Numbered from the stretch's first letter, positions 16,800-25,946 are shown. The stretch is DNA of 38,813 nucleotides from Bacteroidota bacterium (GCA_017858735.1 JAFMBH010000032.1:1-38813); one strand, 5' to 3'. Translations and numbers: made by a program. Notes: a model not told the origin generated them from the sequence alone.

Positions 16800-19256
16800 T
16801 TATTTTGTAGGAGGCAGCGTTTCGCATAAACCTAACTCAGAAAGCCTAGGATAATTAATCTCCTCCCCATTCATGATTTTTTCTACCAGACCAGGCACAT
16901 AGAGCGCGTCCTTCATCTGGGCCAGGTCAACGATTTCCATGCCACAGACAAAGTACAGGTAATCTCTGGCACCAGGACTACCATCATAGCGGTAGTGTTC
17001 ATCATACACCAGCCAGTCATTATTGCTTAGTTGTAATCGGGCATAGCGCATCTTGCCCGTAGTAGCATCCCACAGAATTGTTTTATGGTCAATGGAGGTT
17101 GTCAATATACTTGTCCCGTCAGGGGAGAATTGGGCTGATTTCAGCGTGCTTGTGTGCCCTTTAAGAACATGAAGCAGCTTGCCGGAAGTCAAATTCCATA
17201 TATTAGCAGTTCCACCCTCTGAAGCGGTAACGATGTAGTTCCCATCGGGGGAAAAGAATGCTTTGCTTACACAATCAGTATGAATCAGTTTTTGAATCAT
17301 CTTCCCATTGGAAACATCCCAGATTTTTGCAGTTTGATCACATGAGGTCGTAACAATGAATTTTCCATTTGGCGAAAATCGGGCTGAAGATAGCCCAAAT
17401 GTATGACCTCTAAGAACATGAAGCAGCTTTCCAGAGGCTACCTCCCAAATTTTTGCTGTTTTATCTCTTGAAGCTGTAACAATTGATTTCCCATCAGGAG
17501 AAAATTGAGCTGAATTGACAAAATTTTTATGCGGAAGATCATGTAACATCTTACCAGAGGCAGCGTCCCAGATTTTGGCTTTTTTATCTCTTGAGGATGT
17601 AACAATGAATTTTCCATCGGGGGAAAAGCTGGATGAATTGATATCAGAAGTATGTCCTTTCAGATTATATAGCATCTTTCCAGAGGATACATCCCAGATT
17701 TTGACAATGCTATCAGAAGATACGGTAACGATATTTTTCCCATCAGGGGAGAAGTCAGCTGAATTGACATAATTAGTATGCCCTTTTAAATCCTGCAGCA
17801 GCTTACCAGAGGTTACATCCCAAATTTTTGCCGTTTTATCCAATGAGGCCGACACTATATAATTTCCATCAGGTGAGAATTGAGCTGATTTGACCCAGGA
17901 TGTATGACCCTTTAGGTCGTGCAAAATTTTACCAGAGGATACCTCCAGAATTTTAGCGGTTCCATCTGATGATGCCGACACTATATAACTCCCATCAGGC
18001 GAGAATCGGACTGATTCGAGCCCTGTTGTGTAACCTCCAAAAGGCCAAACTATCTTACCACTGGCTATATCCCAGATATTACCGAGTCTTCCAAATAGTT
18101 GTGGAGTTATAATTTTTTTTCCGTCAGGGGAGAATCGCAAAGACAAATATATAGGATTTGGATCTTTAAAATTATTGAGTATTTTACCCGAAGCAGGATC
18201 CCAAATTTTAATGGTACTATCCTTGCTTGATGTTGTTGCAATTAACTTTCCATCCGGGGAAAATTCAGCTGAATTGACATTATTATGCCCTCTTAAATCC
18301 TGCAGCAGCTTACCAGAGGATACCTCCAATATTTTGGTGGTGCTATCCGACGTTGTTGCAATTAACATTCCATCCGGTGAAAATACAGTTAAATTGACAA
18401 AATTTTTATGCTGAAGATCATATAACATCTTACCAGAGGCAGCGTCCCAAATTTTAGTAGTTCTTTCCCAGGATTTCGTGAGGATATGTTTTCCATCTGG
18501 CGAAAAAATGGCAGAATAGACCCTATTTTTATGACCTAAAAGATTATGCAACATCTTACCAGAGTTTGCATCCCAGATTTTAGCAGTATTATCTCTTGAG
18601 GCTGTAACAATGAATTTTCCATTGGGGTTGAAGTGGACTGACTTAAGCCTGTTTTTTTGCCCTTCCAGATGAAGTAATCTTCCTGTGGCAGCATTCCATA
18701 TTCTTTCATTTCCTTTTCTTGATTTAGTAACCACATATTTTCCATCGGGAGAGAATTGGGCTAAACGAACCTCATCTTTATGACTTGAAAGATCATGTAA
18801 CATCTTACCAGAGGCAGCGTCCCAGATTTTGGCTTTTTTATCACTATCGGCTCTTGTAACAATATACATCCCGTCAGGGGAAAATTGGGCTGACCCTACC
18901 CATGAAGTATGCCCTTTTAAATCCTGCAGCAGCTTACCAGAGGCGACCTCCCAGATTTTTGCCGTTTTATCCCAAGAGGCAGTAACGATATACTTCCCAT
19001 CAGAGGAGAAGGAGGCTGTATTGACCCAATATTTATGCCCTGTAAGATTTCGTAGCAACTTACCAGAAGTAGCATCCCAAATTTTAGCTGTGTTATCACT
19101 TGAAGCAGTAACGATATACTTCCCATCAGGGGAGAAGCTGGCTGAACGTACCCAATCTGTATGCCCAACCGGTAATATTATATTCGGTTGTTGCTGTTGT
19201 GCAAGAGCAAAATACCCTAACGGCAAAATAATAAAATGTAATATCCATTTTTTCAT
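16800..19256 (-). CDS. Secreted 17-repeat WD40 beta-propeller protein
   Basis: The 818-residue product has a signal peptide ending near LAQ (residue 20) and about 17 regular WD40 units (GHTxxVxSAxFSPDGKxIVT...KIWDxxSGKLL) up to about residue 740. These are much less diverged than in the paralogue at 271-2946, suggesting recent repeat expansion. The end, NNDWLVYDEHYRYDG then YFVCGMEIVDLAQMKDALYV, is the same module as in the paralogue and as in caspase-associated WD40 proteins of Bacteroidota, but the protein stops right after it (LCETLPPTK). No enzymatic domain or T9SS sorting domain is visible. It likely acts as a periplasmic or surface protein-interaction scaffold. The partner is unknown. 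Confidence 0.85.
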   Translation of the reverse strand: MKKWILHFIILPLGYFALAQQQQPNIILPVGHTDWVRSASFSPDGKYIVTASSDNTAKIWDATSGKLLRNLTGHKYWVNTASFSSDGKYIVTASWDKTAKIWEVASGKLLQDLKGHTSWVGSAQFSPDGMYIVTRADSDKKAKIWDAASGKMLHDLSSHKDEVRLAQFSPDGKYVVTKSRKGNERIWNAATGRLLHLEGQKNRLKSVHFNPNGKFIVTASRDNTAKIWDANSGKMLHNLLGHKNRVYSAIFSPDGKHILTKSWERTTKIWDAASGKMLYDLQHKNFVNLTVFSPDGMLIATTSDSTTKILEVSSGKLLQDLRGHNNVNSAEFSPDGKLIATTSSKDSTIKIWDPASGKILNNFKDPNPIYLSLRFSPDGKKIITPQLFGRLGNIWDIASGKIVWPFGGYTTGLESVRFSPDGSYIVSASSDGTAKILEVSSGKILHDLKGHTSWVKSAQFSPDGNYIVSASLDKTAKIWDVTSGKLLQDLKGHTNYVNSADFSPDGKNIVTVSSDSIVKIWDVSSGKMLYNLKGHTSDINSSSFSPDGKFIVTSSRDKKAKIWDAASGKMLHDLPHKNFVNSAQFSPDGKSIVTASRDKTAKIWEVASGKLLHVLRGHTFGLSSARFSPNGKFIVTTSCDQTAKIWDVSNGKMIQKLIHTDCVSKAFFSPDGNYIVTASEGGTANIWNLTSGKLLHVLKGHTSTLKSAQFSPDGTSILTTSIDHKTILWDATTGKMRYARLQLSNNDWLVYDEHYRYDGSPGARDYLYFVCGMEIVDLAQMKDALYVPGLVEKIMNGEEINYPRLSELGLCETLPPTK

Positions 19257-19404
19257 AATCTCGCATTTAAATAACTTTAAGCGAACTATTGGTTTTTTTG
19301 GAATACCAAAAGTTTAAGTTTTGCGAGAGTAATAGGATAATCGAAAATACGAAATTTTTTAACAAAGTGTGTTCTAACCCCAAAAAAGTGACTTACTGCA
19401 GAAG

Positions 19405-19800
19405 GAATCTTTACTTAAATAACTAAAGTTTCGGAGTTGCTAAAAAGCTGATTATCAGCAAAATAAAATGATAAAAAAGTTGCATTTTTGAGCATAACTT
19501 GTTAATTTTGAGTGAGTTAAAAGCAAATTTCCAAATCAGTCAAAAATGCAACAGAACAAATTTATTAAAAATATCTCTGAAGCGGGTGAATATTCATCAG
19601 ATTCAAATATTCATTAAAAACCGCTAAAAAACCTCATTGAGTCAAATAACTCACCAAGGTTATTATTTTATTGAAATTAATGCTAGAAACGGCTATAAAA
19701 TAAGATAATTAGTTGAAAAAAATGGTTTAAATTCATTTTTCCAGCATTAAATGTCCTTAAAAAGGATACGATAATTTGCTCCGAATCTTTACTTAAATAA
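19405..19800. repeat. Pair of exact 18-bp direct repeats 378 bp apart
   Basis: GAATCTTTACTTAAATAA is present at 19405-19422 and 19783-19800 in otherwise dissimilar AT-rich intergenic sequence. The first copy lies about 150 bp upstream of the WD40 start codon. Regulatory binding sites or a remnant duplication are both possible. Confidence 0.5.
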
Positions 19801-19966
19801 TAAATGAATCAACAAAGCGGCTGAATTTAGATACCCATGATAATTCTATGAACAAACAAAATAGATAGATAAATTTGTATTGTACTTGTAAGTTATATCC
19901 AATGAAAAAACCTGCATTTTCCAAAGAATTTCCTCATCATATTTCACAAACAGTTACACAAACAAC

Positions 19967-19998
19967 AAAAGGCAGCCGGAATTTATCCCGCTGCCTTT
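19967..19998 (-). terminator. Intrinsic terminator of the coiled-coil gene
   Basis: The 9-bp arms AAAGGCAGC (19968-19976) and GCTGCCTTT (19990-19998) form a GC-rich stem. On the minus strand the stem is followed by a T-rich stretch (TTTTGTTGTTTG). It lies about 30 bp past the stop codon of the gene at 20027-21397. Confidence 0.75.
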
Positions 19999-20026
19999 CG
20001 CTAAAATATTCTGTAAGAAATTTAAA

Positions 20027-21397
20027 TTAATTCTTTTTTTCCTCGTCCTCTTTTTTCTCAGTTCCCTCCTCCTCTTTCGCGGATTCTTCCTCTTTCTTAT
20101 CTTTCCAAATCTCTTTTATCTCATCTATTTTGTCTTCGATACGATCTTCGACCACTTCGGCGACTGCTTTTACTGTATCCACCATATCGGTAATAGAATC
20201 ACCCAGGATAGACGTTGCGGCATCGAACAGCGATTCCTTCTCTCCTTTTGCCTTTTCGCGGGCGGCATTAGCTGCAGCAATTTCGTTAGCAATCTTCGCC
20301 TGAGCAGCTTTTTTTGCATCCTCTTTAAGCATTTCGTCCGCCTTCCTCTTCTCTTTTTCCTGAAGTTGCTCCATTTTACGATCTAATTCCGTTTTGGTAG
20401 CATACATTTCGGTTAATTTCTCTTTTTTAGAGCGAACGCGTTCTTCAATCATAGCCACTTTTGCTTGCCTGATTTGCGCTTCAAGCTGACCGAAAGAAGT
20501 ATTAACTTTGCCATTTTGGAAATTTAATTCCTCAACATCGCGACCTACAGAACTCTCCATTTTATCGATAGCGGCCATCAAGCCCTCATATCTTTTTTGG
20601 ATTCTAACCAAAGGATTATTATCGTCAGCAGTTTCGGGACCGAATCTTTTTTCTTTTAAAACTTTGAAGGTAGCGTCTAATTTATCCCAAATCTTATTCC
20701 TGTGGTCTCTGTTTAATTTAACCTCTCTGATTTTTTTCTGAATATCTTTTAGTTCATCAAAGAGAGGTTGTAAACGAATACCTTCGCGAACTTTATTTTC
20801 AATATCACCTAACTTAGCTACAATGTCTTCATAAAGGGTTTTTGAAGTACGATCAAATTCCTCGTCCAATTTACCTCTTAGATCCTTTAATTTACCGAAC
20901 AACTCATTCGTTTCTTGTCTCAGATGTTCACTGTGTTCTCTAAAAAGACTTTTATCACGCGCTTGTTCCTGCACACGATCCCAAAAACTTTTCAGCTCAT
21001 CCCACATATTTTTATCGAAATTCAGGGCACGTTCCACTTTATCTTTTAACTCATTTAGCTCTGACTGATAAGAGCGGAAGAGCCTGGAGGAAAGAATAGA
21101 AAAATTCCATTCTGCCTGTACTCTGGTAACGAGGTCCATTTTTTCAGCGGTAATGCCTGCCGGCAGAATACTTCCAGTAACGGTCAATTCTACCAACGTT
21201 GAAGTGAAACCTTCAGGAAAATCAACCGTTTTGCCATCCCGCCAATCTTTAGTTAACGCCTGGTTAAACTCTTCAGAGACCAAAGCTTCTGGAAAAGAAA
21301 TGACATTAACTTTACCCTCTTCTGCTAATAACTCCAGAGCAAGAAGCAATTTCTCTGAATTTTCATTTTTACCCCAAAAAACAATTCTATTCTTCAT
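20027..21397 (-). CDS. Coiled-coil protein of unknown function
   Basis: The 456-residue protein has no signal peptide or membrane segment and is predicted cytosolic. Residues 1-105 form a small mixed domain (MKNRIVFWGKNENSEKLLLA...). Residues about 110-390 are almost entirely charged heptad-like helix, consistent with a long coiled coil. A short amphipathic/hydrophobic stretch near 395-425 (DAATSILGDSITDMVDTVKA) precedes a very acidic Lys/Glu tail. I do not recognise a characterised family; the layout is compatible with a structural or scaffolding role. It lies 99 bp downstream of asd on the same strand and may be cotranscribed, and its transcript ends at the hairpin at 19967-19998. Confidence 0.7.
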   Translation of the reverse strand: MKNRIVFWGKNENSEKLLLALELLAEEGKVNVISFPEALVSEEFNQALTKDWRDGKTVDFPEGFTSTLVELTVTGSILPAGITAEKMDLVTRVQAEWNFSILSSRLFRSYQSELNELKDKVERALNFDKNMWDELKSFWDRVQEQARDKSLFREHSEHLRQETNELFGKLKDLRGKLDEEFDRTSKTLYEDIVAKLGDIENKVREGIRLQPLFDELKDIQKKIREVKLNRDHRNKIWDKLDATFKVLKEKRFGPETADDNNPLVRIQKRYEGLMAAIDKMESSVGRDVEELNFQNGKVNTSFGQLEAQIRQAKVAMIEERVRSKKEKLTEMYATKTELDRKMEQLQEKEKRKADEMLKEDAKKAAQAKIANEIAAANAAREKAKGEKESLFDAATSILGDSITDMVDTVKAVAEVVEDRIEDKIDEIKEIWKDKKEEESAKEEEGTEKKEDEEKKN

Positions 21398-21496
21398 GAT
21401 GTGTGCCAGTTTTCTGAATCTAAACTAAAGTGAGTATGAATAATGTTTAAAAATACAATAAGTTCACTAAAAACAACCATTCTGTGCGGTAAAAGG

Positions 21497-22495
21497 TTAA
21501 ACCAAACTGTTTTCGACAAGATACTCTGCGATTTGAATGGCATTGGTTGCTGCCCCTTTACGCAAATTATCGGCGGTAATCCACATATTCAACGTATTAG
21601 GCGCTGATTCATCTCTTCTTAATCTACCAACAAAAACGCTGTCTTTACCTTTACTCCATAACGGCATGGGGTATTGGAACGCTGCCGGATCGTCGGAAAG
21701 AAAAACACCGGGCGCATCGGCTAGCCATTGCCTCACTTCGGCGAGATCAAAATCTCTTTCAAAGGAAACATTCACCGATTCAGAATGACCCCCTAAAACA
21801 GGTACGCGCACCGCGGTGGCAGTCACTTTAATGGTATCATCTCTCATGATTTTTTTCGTTTCCAGCACCAGTTTCATTTCCTCCTTCGTGTATCCATTTT
21901 CCAAAAACACATCACATTGAGGTATGCAATTTTCAAAAATAGGATAATGGTAAGCCATTTCCTCTGGTTTAGGAACAAATCCCTTTTTTTCCAACTGATA
22001 TTGTTTTACCGCCTTCACCCCTGTTCCCGTTATGGACTGGTAAGTAGAAACGACAATTCTATTTATTTTAAGTTTTTTATGCAAGGGCGCCAAAGCGACA
22101 ACCATCTGTATAGTAGAACAATTAGGATTGGCAATAATCCGGTCATTGGGCGTAAGGCTATCCGCATTAATTTCCGGAACGATTAATTTATGATCAGGAT
22201 TCATTCTCCAGGCGGAGGAATTATCTACTACAATAGTACCCACCTCAGCGAATTTCGGCGCCCAAAGAAGAGAAGTATCTCCCCCGGCAGAAAAAATAGC
22301 AATATCAGGTTTTGCTGCAATAGCATCTTCCATAGATACAACGGGACATTCCACTCCCCGAAAAGTAACCTGTGTTCCTACCGATTTGGCAGATGCTACA
22401 GGGATAAATGTCGACACAGGGAAATTTCTTTCTTGTAGAACTTCTAAAACGACATTACCTACTAAACCAGTTACGCCAACGACTGCTAACTTCAT
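21497..22495 (-). CDS. asd: Aspartate-semialdehyde dehydrogenase
   Basis: This enzyme reduces L-aspartyl-4-phosphate to L-aspartate-4-semialdehyde with NADPH, the branch point to lysine/diaminopimelate, threonine and methionine. The 332-residue length is typical. The N-terminal nucleotide-binding loop reads GVTGLVGNVV (residues 7-16). The catalytic cysteine is Cys126 in NPNCST, and the general base is His237 in GGHSESV. A TYQSITGTG segment (151-159) fits the substrate/phosphate region. The protein is cytosolic. A good promoter lies about 115-150 bp upstream on the minus strand, and the divergent lamin-tail gene starts 155 bp away. The coiled-coil gene downstream may share its transcript. Confidence 0.97.
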   Translation of the reverse strand: MKLAVVGVTGLVGNVVLEVLQERNFPVSTFIPVASAKSVGTQVTFRGVECPVVSMEDAIAAKPDIAIFSAGGDTSLLWAPKFAEVGTIVVDNSSAWRMNPDHKLIVPEINADSLTPNDRIIANPNCSTIQMVVALAPLHKKLKINRIVVSTYQSITGTGVKAVKQYQLEKKGFVPKPEEMAYHYPIFENCIPQCDVFLENGYTKEEMKLVLETKKIMRDDTIKVTATAVRVPVLGGHSESVNVSFERDFDLAEVRQWLADAPGVFLSDDPAAFQYPMPLWSKGKDSVFVGRLRRDESAPNTLNMWITADNLRKGAATNAIQIAEYLVENSLV

Positions 22496-22609
22496 GTGTT
22501 AATTTTTTATCATTTAAAAAAGGTAGGTTAGGGCAAATTGCTTTTTACGTAAAATGGGCTTGAAAGCTATCCAAAAAGGAAAGACCTTGCGGACATCTTT
22601 ATTAGGGGA

Positions 22610-22643
22610 CAAATATAAACGCATTCTTTTATATCATTAACAA
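22610..22643 (-). promoter_or_regulatory. Promoter of asd
   Basis: On the minus strand TTG (22641-22643) and TATATTTG (22610-22617, an exact TAnnTTTG match) are separated by 23 bp. This fits the Bacteroidota housekeeping sigma consensus, with a transcription start expected near 22603 and a leader of about 105 nt. Confidence 0.6.
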
Positions 22644-22650
22644 CTATAAC

Positions 22651-25200
22651 ATGAAAGTCCCATCTTTTTTATTTTTATTCAGTGTTCAACTTTTAACCGC
22701 TCAATCTATTCCCTGGTCAGAAAAATTTGATAATCAATCTGTTCCATCTTATTTTGAAGGAAATATATCCAGATTTACTATTTTAAATAATAGACTTTAT
22801 TTGAATCATATTTCTCCCGCTCCACAAAATGAATCGCAAATTGTGCGATATGCCCCAATAAAATATGGGGAACCGCTATTATGGGAACTCAATGTTGCCC
22901 TCGATTTTACACCATCGCCGCAAAATAATCTGAAGATTTATCTGGCTTCCTCCCACCCTCATCTGAAAAATGCTGAAAATGCCTGGTTTTTGCAAATTGG
23001 CGGAGAGACGGGTAACCAGGATAAATTAAGTTTATTTCGTCAGAAAAATAACCAGCGAACCCTTTTAGCGGAAAGTAAACCCGGCATTTTAGGCGATAAA
23101 GCGTTTAACATTTCCTTCCGTGTCCTGTTAGATGAAACAGGATTATGGCAGGTATTTAACAAAGCGGACAGCTCCCAAATTTGGTTACCCTCTTTTGATT
23201 ATGCCGGAAAAGAGGAATTAAAAGGTTTCTACACGGGCTTACTACTCACTTACACCGCAAGTCGGGCTAAACAATTTAATTTCGATGACTGGAAAATGGA
23301 AGGGCTATTACTAGATTTGGCAAAACCAGTGGTAGATAAATGGACTGTAAATTCCTTGCAGCATTTGCAGATTTATTTTTCAAAACCATTGGATAAAGTC
23401 ACAAATAAACTGGAAGATTTCCAATGTCGCGAAGTGGAAGGAGAAAAAAAAACCATACAATCTATAACATTAGATAGCATCAATCCCTATCTGTTGCATT
23501 TTTATATTGATACTCTTAAGCCAAATATTACCTACGAATTTCAGGGAAAAGTAACTGATAGAAGTAAAAATGAAAATAATTTTTCTTTTTATTTCGACAA
23601 AAAAACGGGGGTTAAACCGTTTCCCGGCGATGTATTATTTACCGAAATATTGGCAGCACCATCGAGTGGGAAGCAGGCTGAGTTTATAGAATTACATAAT
23701 CCTACAAATCAATTTATTCAGTTAGTCAGCGCAAAAATTATGGTCAATAAAAGCACGTTGGAATTACCCGACCTGATTTTATCTCCAGGAGAATATTTGG
23801 TTATTCATCACCTGAAAGATAGCCTATTCTTTAAAGAAGTGAAGCACACTTTTGGTTCATCCAGTTTTCCCTCTTTGCCAAATGCGGGAGGTACCCTGGA
23901 ATTAATGGAATTGGGGGTAAGTTTAGATAAGATGACTTACGGGTTATTTCCGGCATGGCAACACTCGGTGGCAACGGGAAAATCGTTGGAAAAAAGAAGT
24001 TTATCTCATTTATCGGATTGTTTATTAAACTGGATTTCCTGCTCCAATGACATGGGCCACAGTATGGGGCTAGAAAATGACGCATTTTCTTTGGCGCTTC
24101 CCTTTTTTGAGCCTTTGGCAGACCATATTTTTCCATCCTCTGCAGATACCCTTCAATTTATTGCCCATGTTCCTTTAAAATGGCCCGACACCACCGATTT
24201 GTCCCTATTTAAGAATCAGGGCCTGGAAATTAAATCTATCGTTAAGGGTTCTCCAGCAAATGAATGGATTTTGCATTTAAAAAAACCCATAGATTCAGGC
24301 ATTATATATCCTTTTACTGTGTTAAAAGGACTGAAGAACTGTTTAGGTCAGGAAAACAATCAGCCGCAAGTCCTGCGATTAGCCATTCCACAAAAGCCTG
24401 CAAAAGAGGAAAGTATTTTTATCAATGAAATTTTATTTGATGCCCTGCCCTTTCAAAAACCGTTTGTGGAAATACAGGCAAATACCAAATACCCTATCGA
24501 CATGAATTACCTCCACTGGGGTGATCGCAAGGAGGTAAATTTCTCTCAAAGAGTACTCTTCCCATTTGAGCCTTATGCCATTACTGAAAATCCTGCTGCA
24601 TTAATTCAACAATATGGATCATCGACTGAAAATCAACGAATCATAGCGGGAAAAATGCCATTTTTGAACAGATCCCAAGGAAGTATGTCCCTTTTCTATG
24701 ATGAACTTGAAACCGATATCATCAGCTACGATAAAGCCTGGCATTCTCCCTGGTTGAGATCAACAACGGGCATTTCACTGGAAAGGAAAGGAGCGCAAAG
24801 TAAGGGAAGTAATCAATCTGGCTGGTTAAGTGCGGCAGGATTTAAAACCGGGGCAAGTCCAGGAAGGGAAAATACGTCTTTTGGCAAAGAGCAAAGCCTG
24901 GTGAAAGAGGCCGTTTTTTTGAATCCTCCATCGTTTACACCATACAATCAACTTCAATGTTGTACCATTTCTTCTGTTAACAGTGGAAGCATAGTAAATA
25001 TTCGCATTTTTGATTCATTTGGAAATGAGGTGAAATATTTAGTTAAAAATCAAGTGTTGGGCAGTAATGATGAAATTTGTTGGGATGGAAAACAACAATA
25101 TGAAGTGCCTCTGGCGCAAGGTCACTATATTTGGTGGATAGAATTGTTGAATGCCAATGGCGTAAGAACTATTTTCAGATTATTAAGCACCTTAGATTGA
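22651..25200 (+). CDS. Secreted lamin-tail-domain surface protein
   Basis: The 849-residue protein has a signal peptide ending near TAQ (residue 18). Residues about 20-215 look like a concanavalin/laminin-G-like beta domain (SIPWSEKFDNQSVPSYFEGN...). About 220-310 resembles a bacterial Ig-like segment (LQIYFSKPLDKV). About 323-430 is a lamin tail domain (GDVLFTEILAAPSSGKQAEF, then IELHNPTN), and a second lamin-tail-like unit starts near 586 (SIFINEILFDALP). The C-terminus (about 765-849; DSFGNEVKYL, WDGKQQYEVPLAQGHY) is a FlgD/CHU_C-like Ig fold that may act in envelope sorting, although the canonical PNGDG motif is absent. The role is unknown, possibly extracellular. The diacylglycerol kinase gene follows after 1 nt, so the two are translationally coupled. 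Confidence 0.85.
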   Translation: MKVPSFLFLFSVQLLTAQSIPWSEKFDNQSVPSYFEGNISRFTILNNRLYLNHISPAPQNESQIVRYAPIKYGEPLLWELNVALDFTPSPQNNLKIYLASSHPHLKNAENAWFLQIGGETGNQDKLSLFRQKNNQRTLLAESKPGILGDKAFNISFRVLLDETGLWQVFNKADSSQIWLPSFDYAGKEELKGFYTGLLLTYTASRAKQFNFDDWKMEGLLLDLAKPVVDKWTVNSLQHLQIYFSKPLDKVTNKLEDFQCREVEGEKKTIQSITLDSINPYLLHFYIDTLKPNITYEFQGKVTDRSKNENNFSFYFDKKTGVKPFPGDVLFTEILAAPSSGKQAEFIELHNPTNQFIQLVSAKIMVNKSTLELPDLILSPGEYLVIHHLKDSLFFKEVKHTFGSSSFPSLPNAGGTLELMELGVSLDKMTYGLFPAWQHSVATGKSLEKRSLSHLSDCLLNWISCSNDMGHSMGLENDAFSLALPFFEPLADHIFPSSADTLQFIAHVPLKWPDTTDLSLFKNQGLEIKSIVKGSPANEWILHLKKPIDSGIIYPFTVLKGLKNCLGQENNQPQVLRLAIPQKPAKEESIFINEILFDALPFQKPFVEIQANTKYPIDMNYLHWGDRKEVNFSQRVLFPFEPYAITENPAALIQQYGSSTENQRIIAGKMPFLNRSQGSMSLFYDELETDIISYDKAWHSPWLRSTTGISLERKGAQSKGSNQSGWLSAAGFKTGASPGRENTSFGKEQSLVKEAVFLNPPSFTPYNQLQCCTISSVNSGSIVNIRIFDSFGNEVKYLVKNQVLGSNDEICWDGKQQYEVPLAQGHYIWWIELLNANGVRTIFRLLSTLD

Positions 25201-25201
25201 C

Positions 25202-25567
25202 ATGAAAAAATTTATTGACAGTATGGGTTACGCATTAAATGGTATAAAACTATTATTTGCTGGTCAGAATAATATAAAAATCCAAGGGTTTATTGGTATG
25301 CTGGTTTGTTTATTGGGTTGGATTATAAATCTATCGTCCTTAGAATGGATCATTGTACTTTTTTGCATTGGCTGGGTAATCTCGGCGGAAAGTTTCAACA
25401 CCGCCATAGAATATGTGGTAGATTTTATTTCCCCAGACTGTCACATAAAAGCGGGACAAATAAAAGATATATCGGCCGGAGGGGTATTAATAATATCTAT
25501 AACCAGCAGTATTATAGGAATAATTATTTTTCTCCCTAAATGCATTAAGTTACTTCTGGTCAACTAA
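25202..25567 (+). CDS. dgkA: Diacylglycerol kinase family protein (DgkA/undecaprenol kinase type)
   Basis: This 121-residue integral membrane kinase has the family signature ESFNTAIE (residues 63-70) and KDISAGGVL (about 88-96), plus three hydrophobic segments (about 30-48, 48-62 and 95-118). In Gram-negative bacteria such enzymes phosphorylate diacylglycerol to recycle it from membrane-derived sugars; in other phyla homologues phosphorylate undecaprenol. Which one applies cannot be told from sequence alone. It starts 1 nt after the stop codon of the lamin-tail gene and is most likely cotranscribed with it; this pairing has no obvious functional logic. The hairpin at 25591-25619 may partly terminate its transcript. 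Confidence 0.9.
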   Translation: MKKFIDSMGYALNGIKLLFAGQNNIKIQGFIGMLVCLLGWIINLSSLEWIIVLFCIGWVISAESFNTAIEYVVDFISPDCHIKAGQIKDISAGGVLIISITSSIIGIIIFLPKCIKLLLVN

Positions 25568-25582
25568 AAATTTGATATATTT

Positions 25583-25619
25583 GCAAAAAAAAAGCCGGAA
25601 GGTGGATCCAACCGGCTTT
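25583..25619 (-). terminator. Intrinsic terminator
   Basis: The arms AAAGCCGG (25591-25598) and CCGGCTTT (25612-25619) give an 8-bp stem. Read on the minus strand, a run of nine Ts follows. On the plus strand the stem is followed by only three Ts, so it could end dgkA transcription only weakly. Confidence 0.8.
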
Positions 25620-25766
25620 GAAAAGAGCTTTGAGAGGCTATCTACATACCATATAACGTCACGTTTGACGATACAGAGTCTGATACAATTTATTGAGTGA
25701 TCGAATCACTGGATGTAAGGATTAACTAACTTCGTTTGCTATTATTTCCTTTCATGATTCAAATAT
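25583..25766 (-). ncRNA. Candidate small RNA ending in a strong terminator
   Basis: The minus-strand transcript would end in the stem AAAGCCGG...CCGGCTTT followed by nine Ts. No minus-strand gene lies directly ahead of it: the DUF2452 stop is over 300 bp upstream. Internal hairpins are visible, AGTGAT-TCG-ATCACT (about 25697-25711) and CGTCA-AACG-TGACG (about 25658-25671). A CATATTTG box (7 of 8 matches to TAnnTTTG) sits just upstream of the proposed start. A 9-codon ORF (25726-25755, MKGNNSKRS) lies near the 5' end. The RNA family is not recognised; the alternative is a read-through 3' UTR of the DUF2452 operon. Confidence 0.4.
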
Positions 25767-25946
25767 GAGGGTAATTATCAAGCAGAATAAGTACAATTTT
25801 ACTAATTACTGAATTTTGAAAATACATAGTTTATAACATAAAACACTAAAAATCAATAAATTAAACTAAAATTTTAATACAAAAAGTAACATTTATGCCT
25901 CAATAAATTGATATTTTTTTATATATTTTTTTTAATCTACAGAGAT

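Larger units (their letters stand above)
19257..20026. other. Intergenic region, 770 bp, with an 18-bp direct repeat
   Basis: No gene is supported. It contains two exact copies of GAATCTTTACTTAAATAA (19405-19422 and 19783-19800), an interrupted palindrome TGAGT...ACTCA at 19638-19653, and at its right end the terminator of the coiled-coil gene. It should also contain the promoter of the WD40 gene, but I see no clear TAnnTTTG box. Confidence 0.5.
25568..25946. other. Intergenic region, 379 bp, with a candidate small RNA
   Basis: The left half holds a candidate minus-strand small RNA with its terminator (25583-25766). The right part (25770-25946) is very AT-rich and without visible features, except that it should hold the 3' end of the DUF2452 transcript. 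Confidence 0.6.

Noticed and set aside
14011-19317. Long plus-strand reading frames opposite the WD40 and barrel genes, for example 18829-19317
   Set aside because: They mirror the repeat pattern of the minus-strand genes, have no independent start signals or recognisable domains, and arise from codon bias of the real genes.
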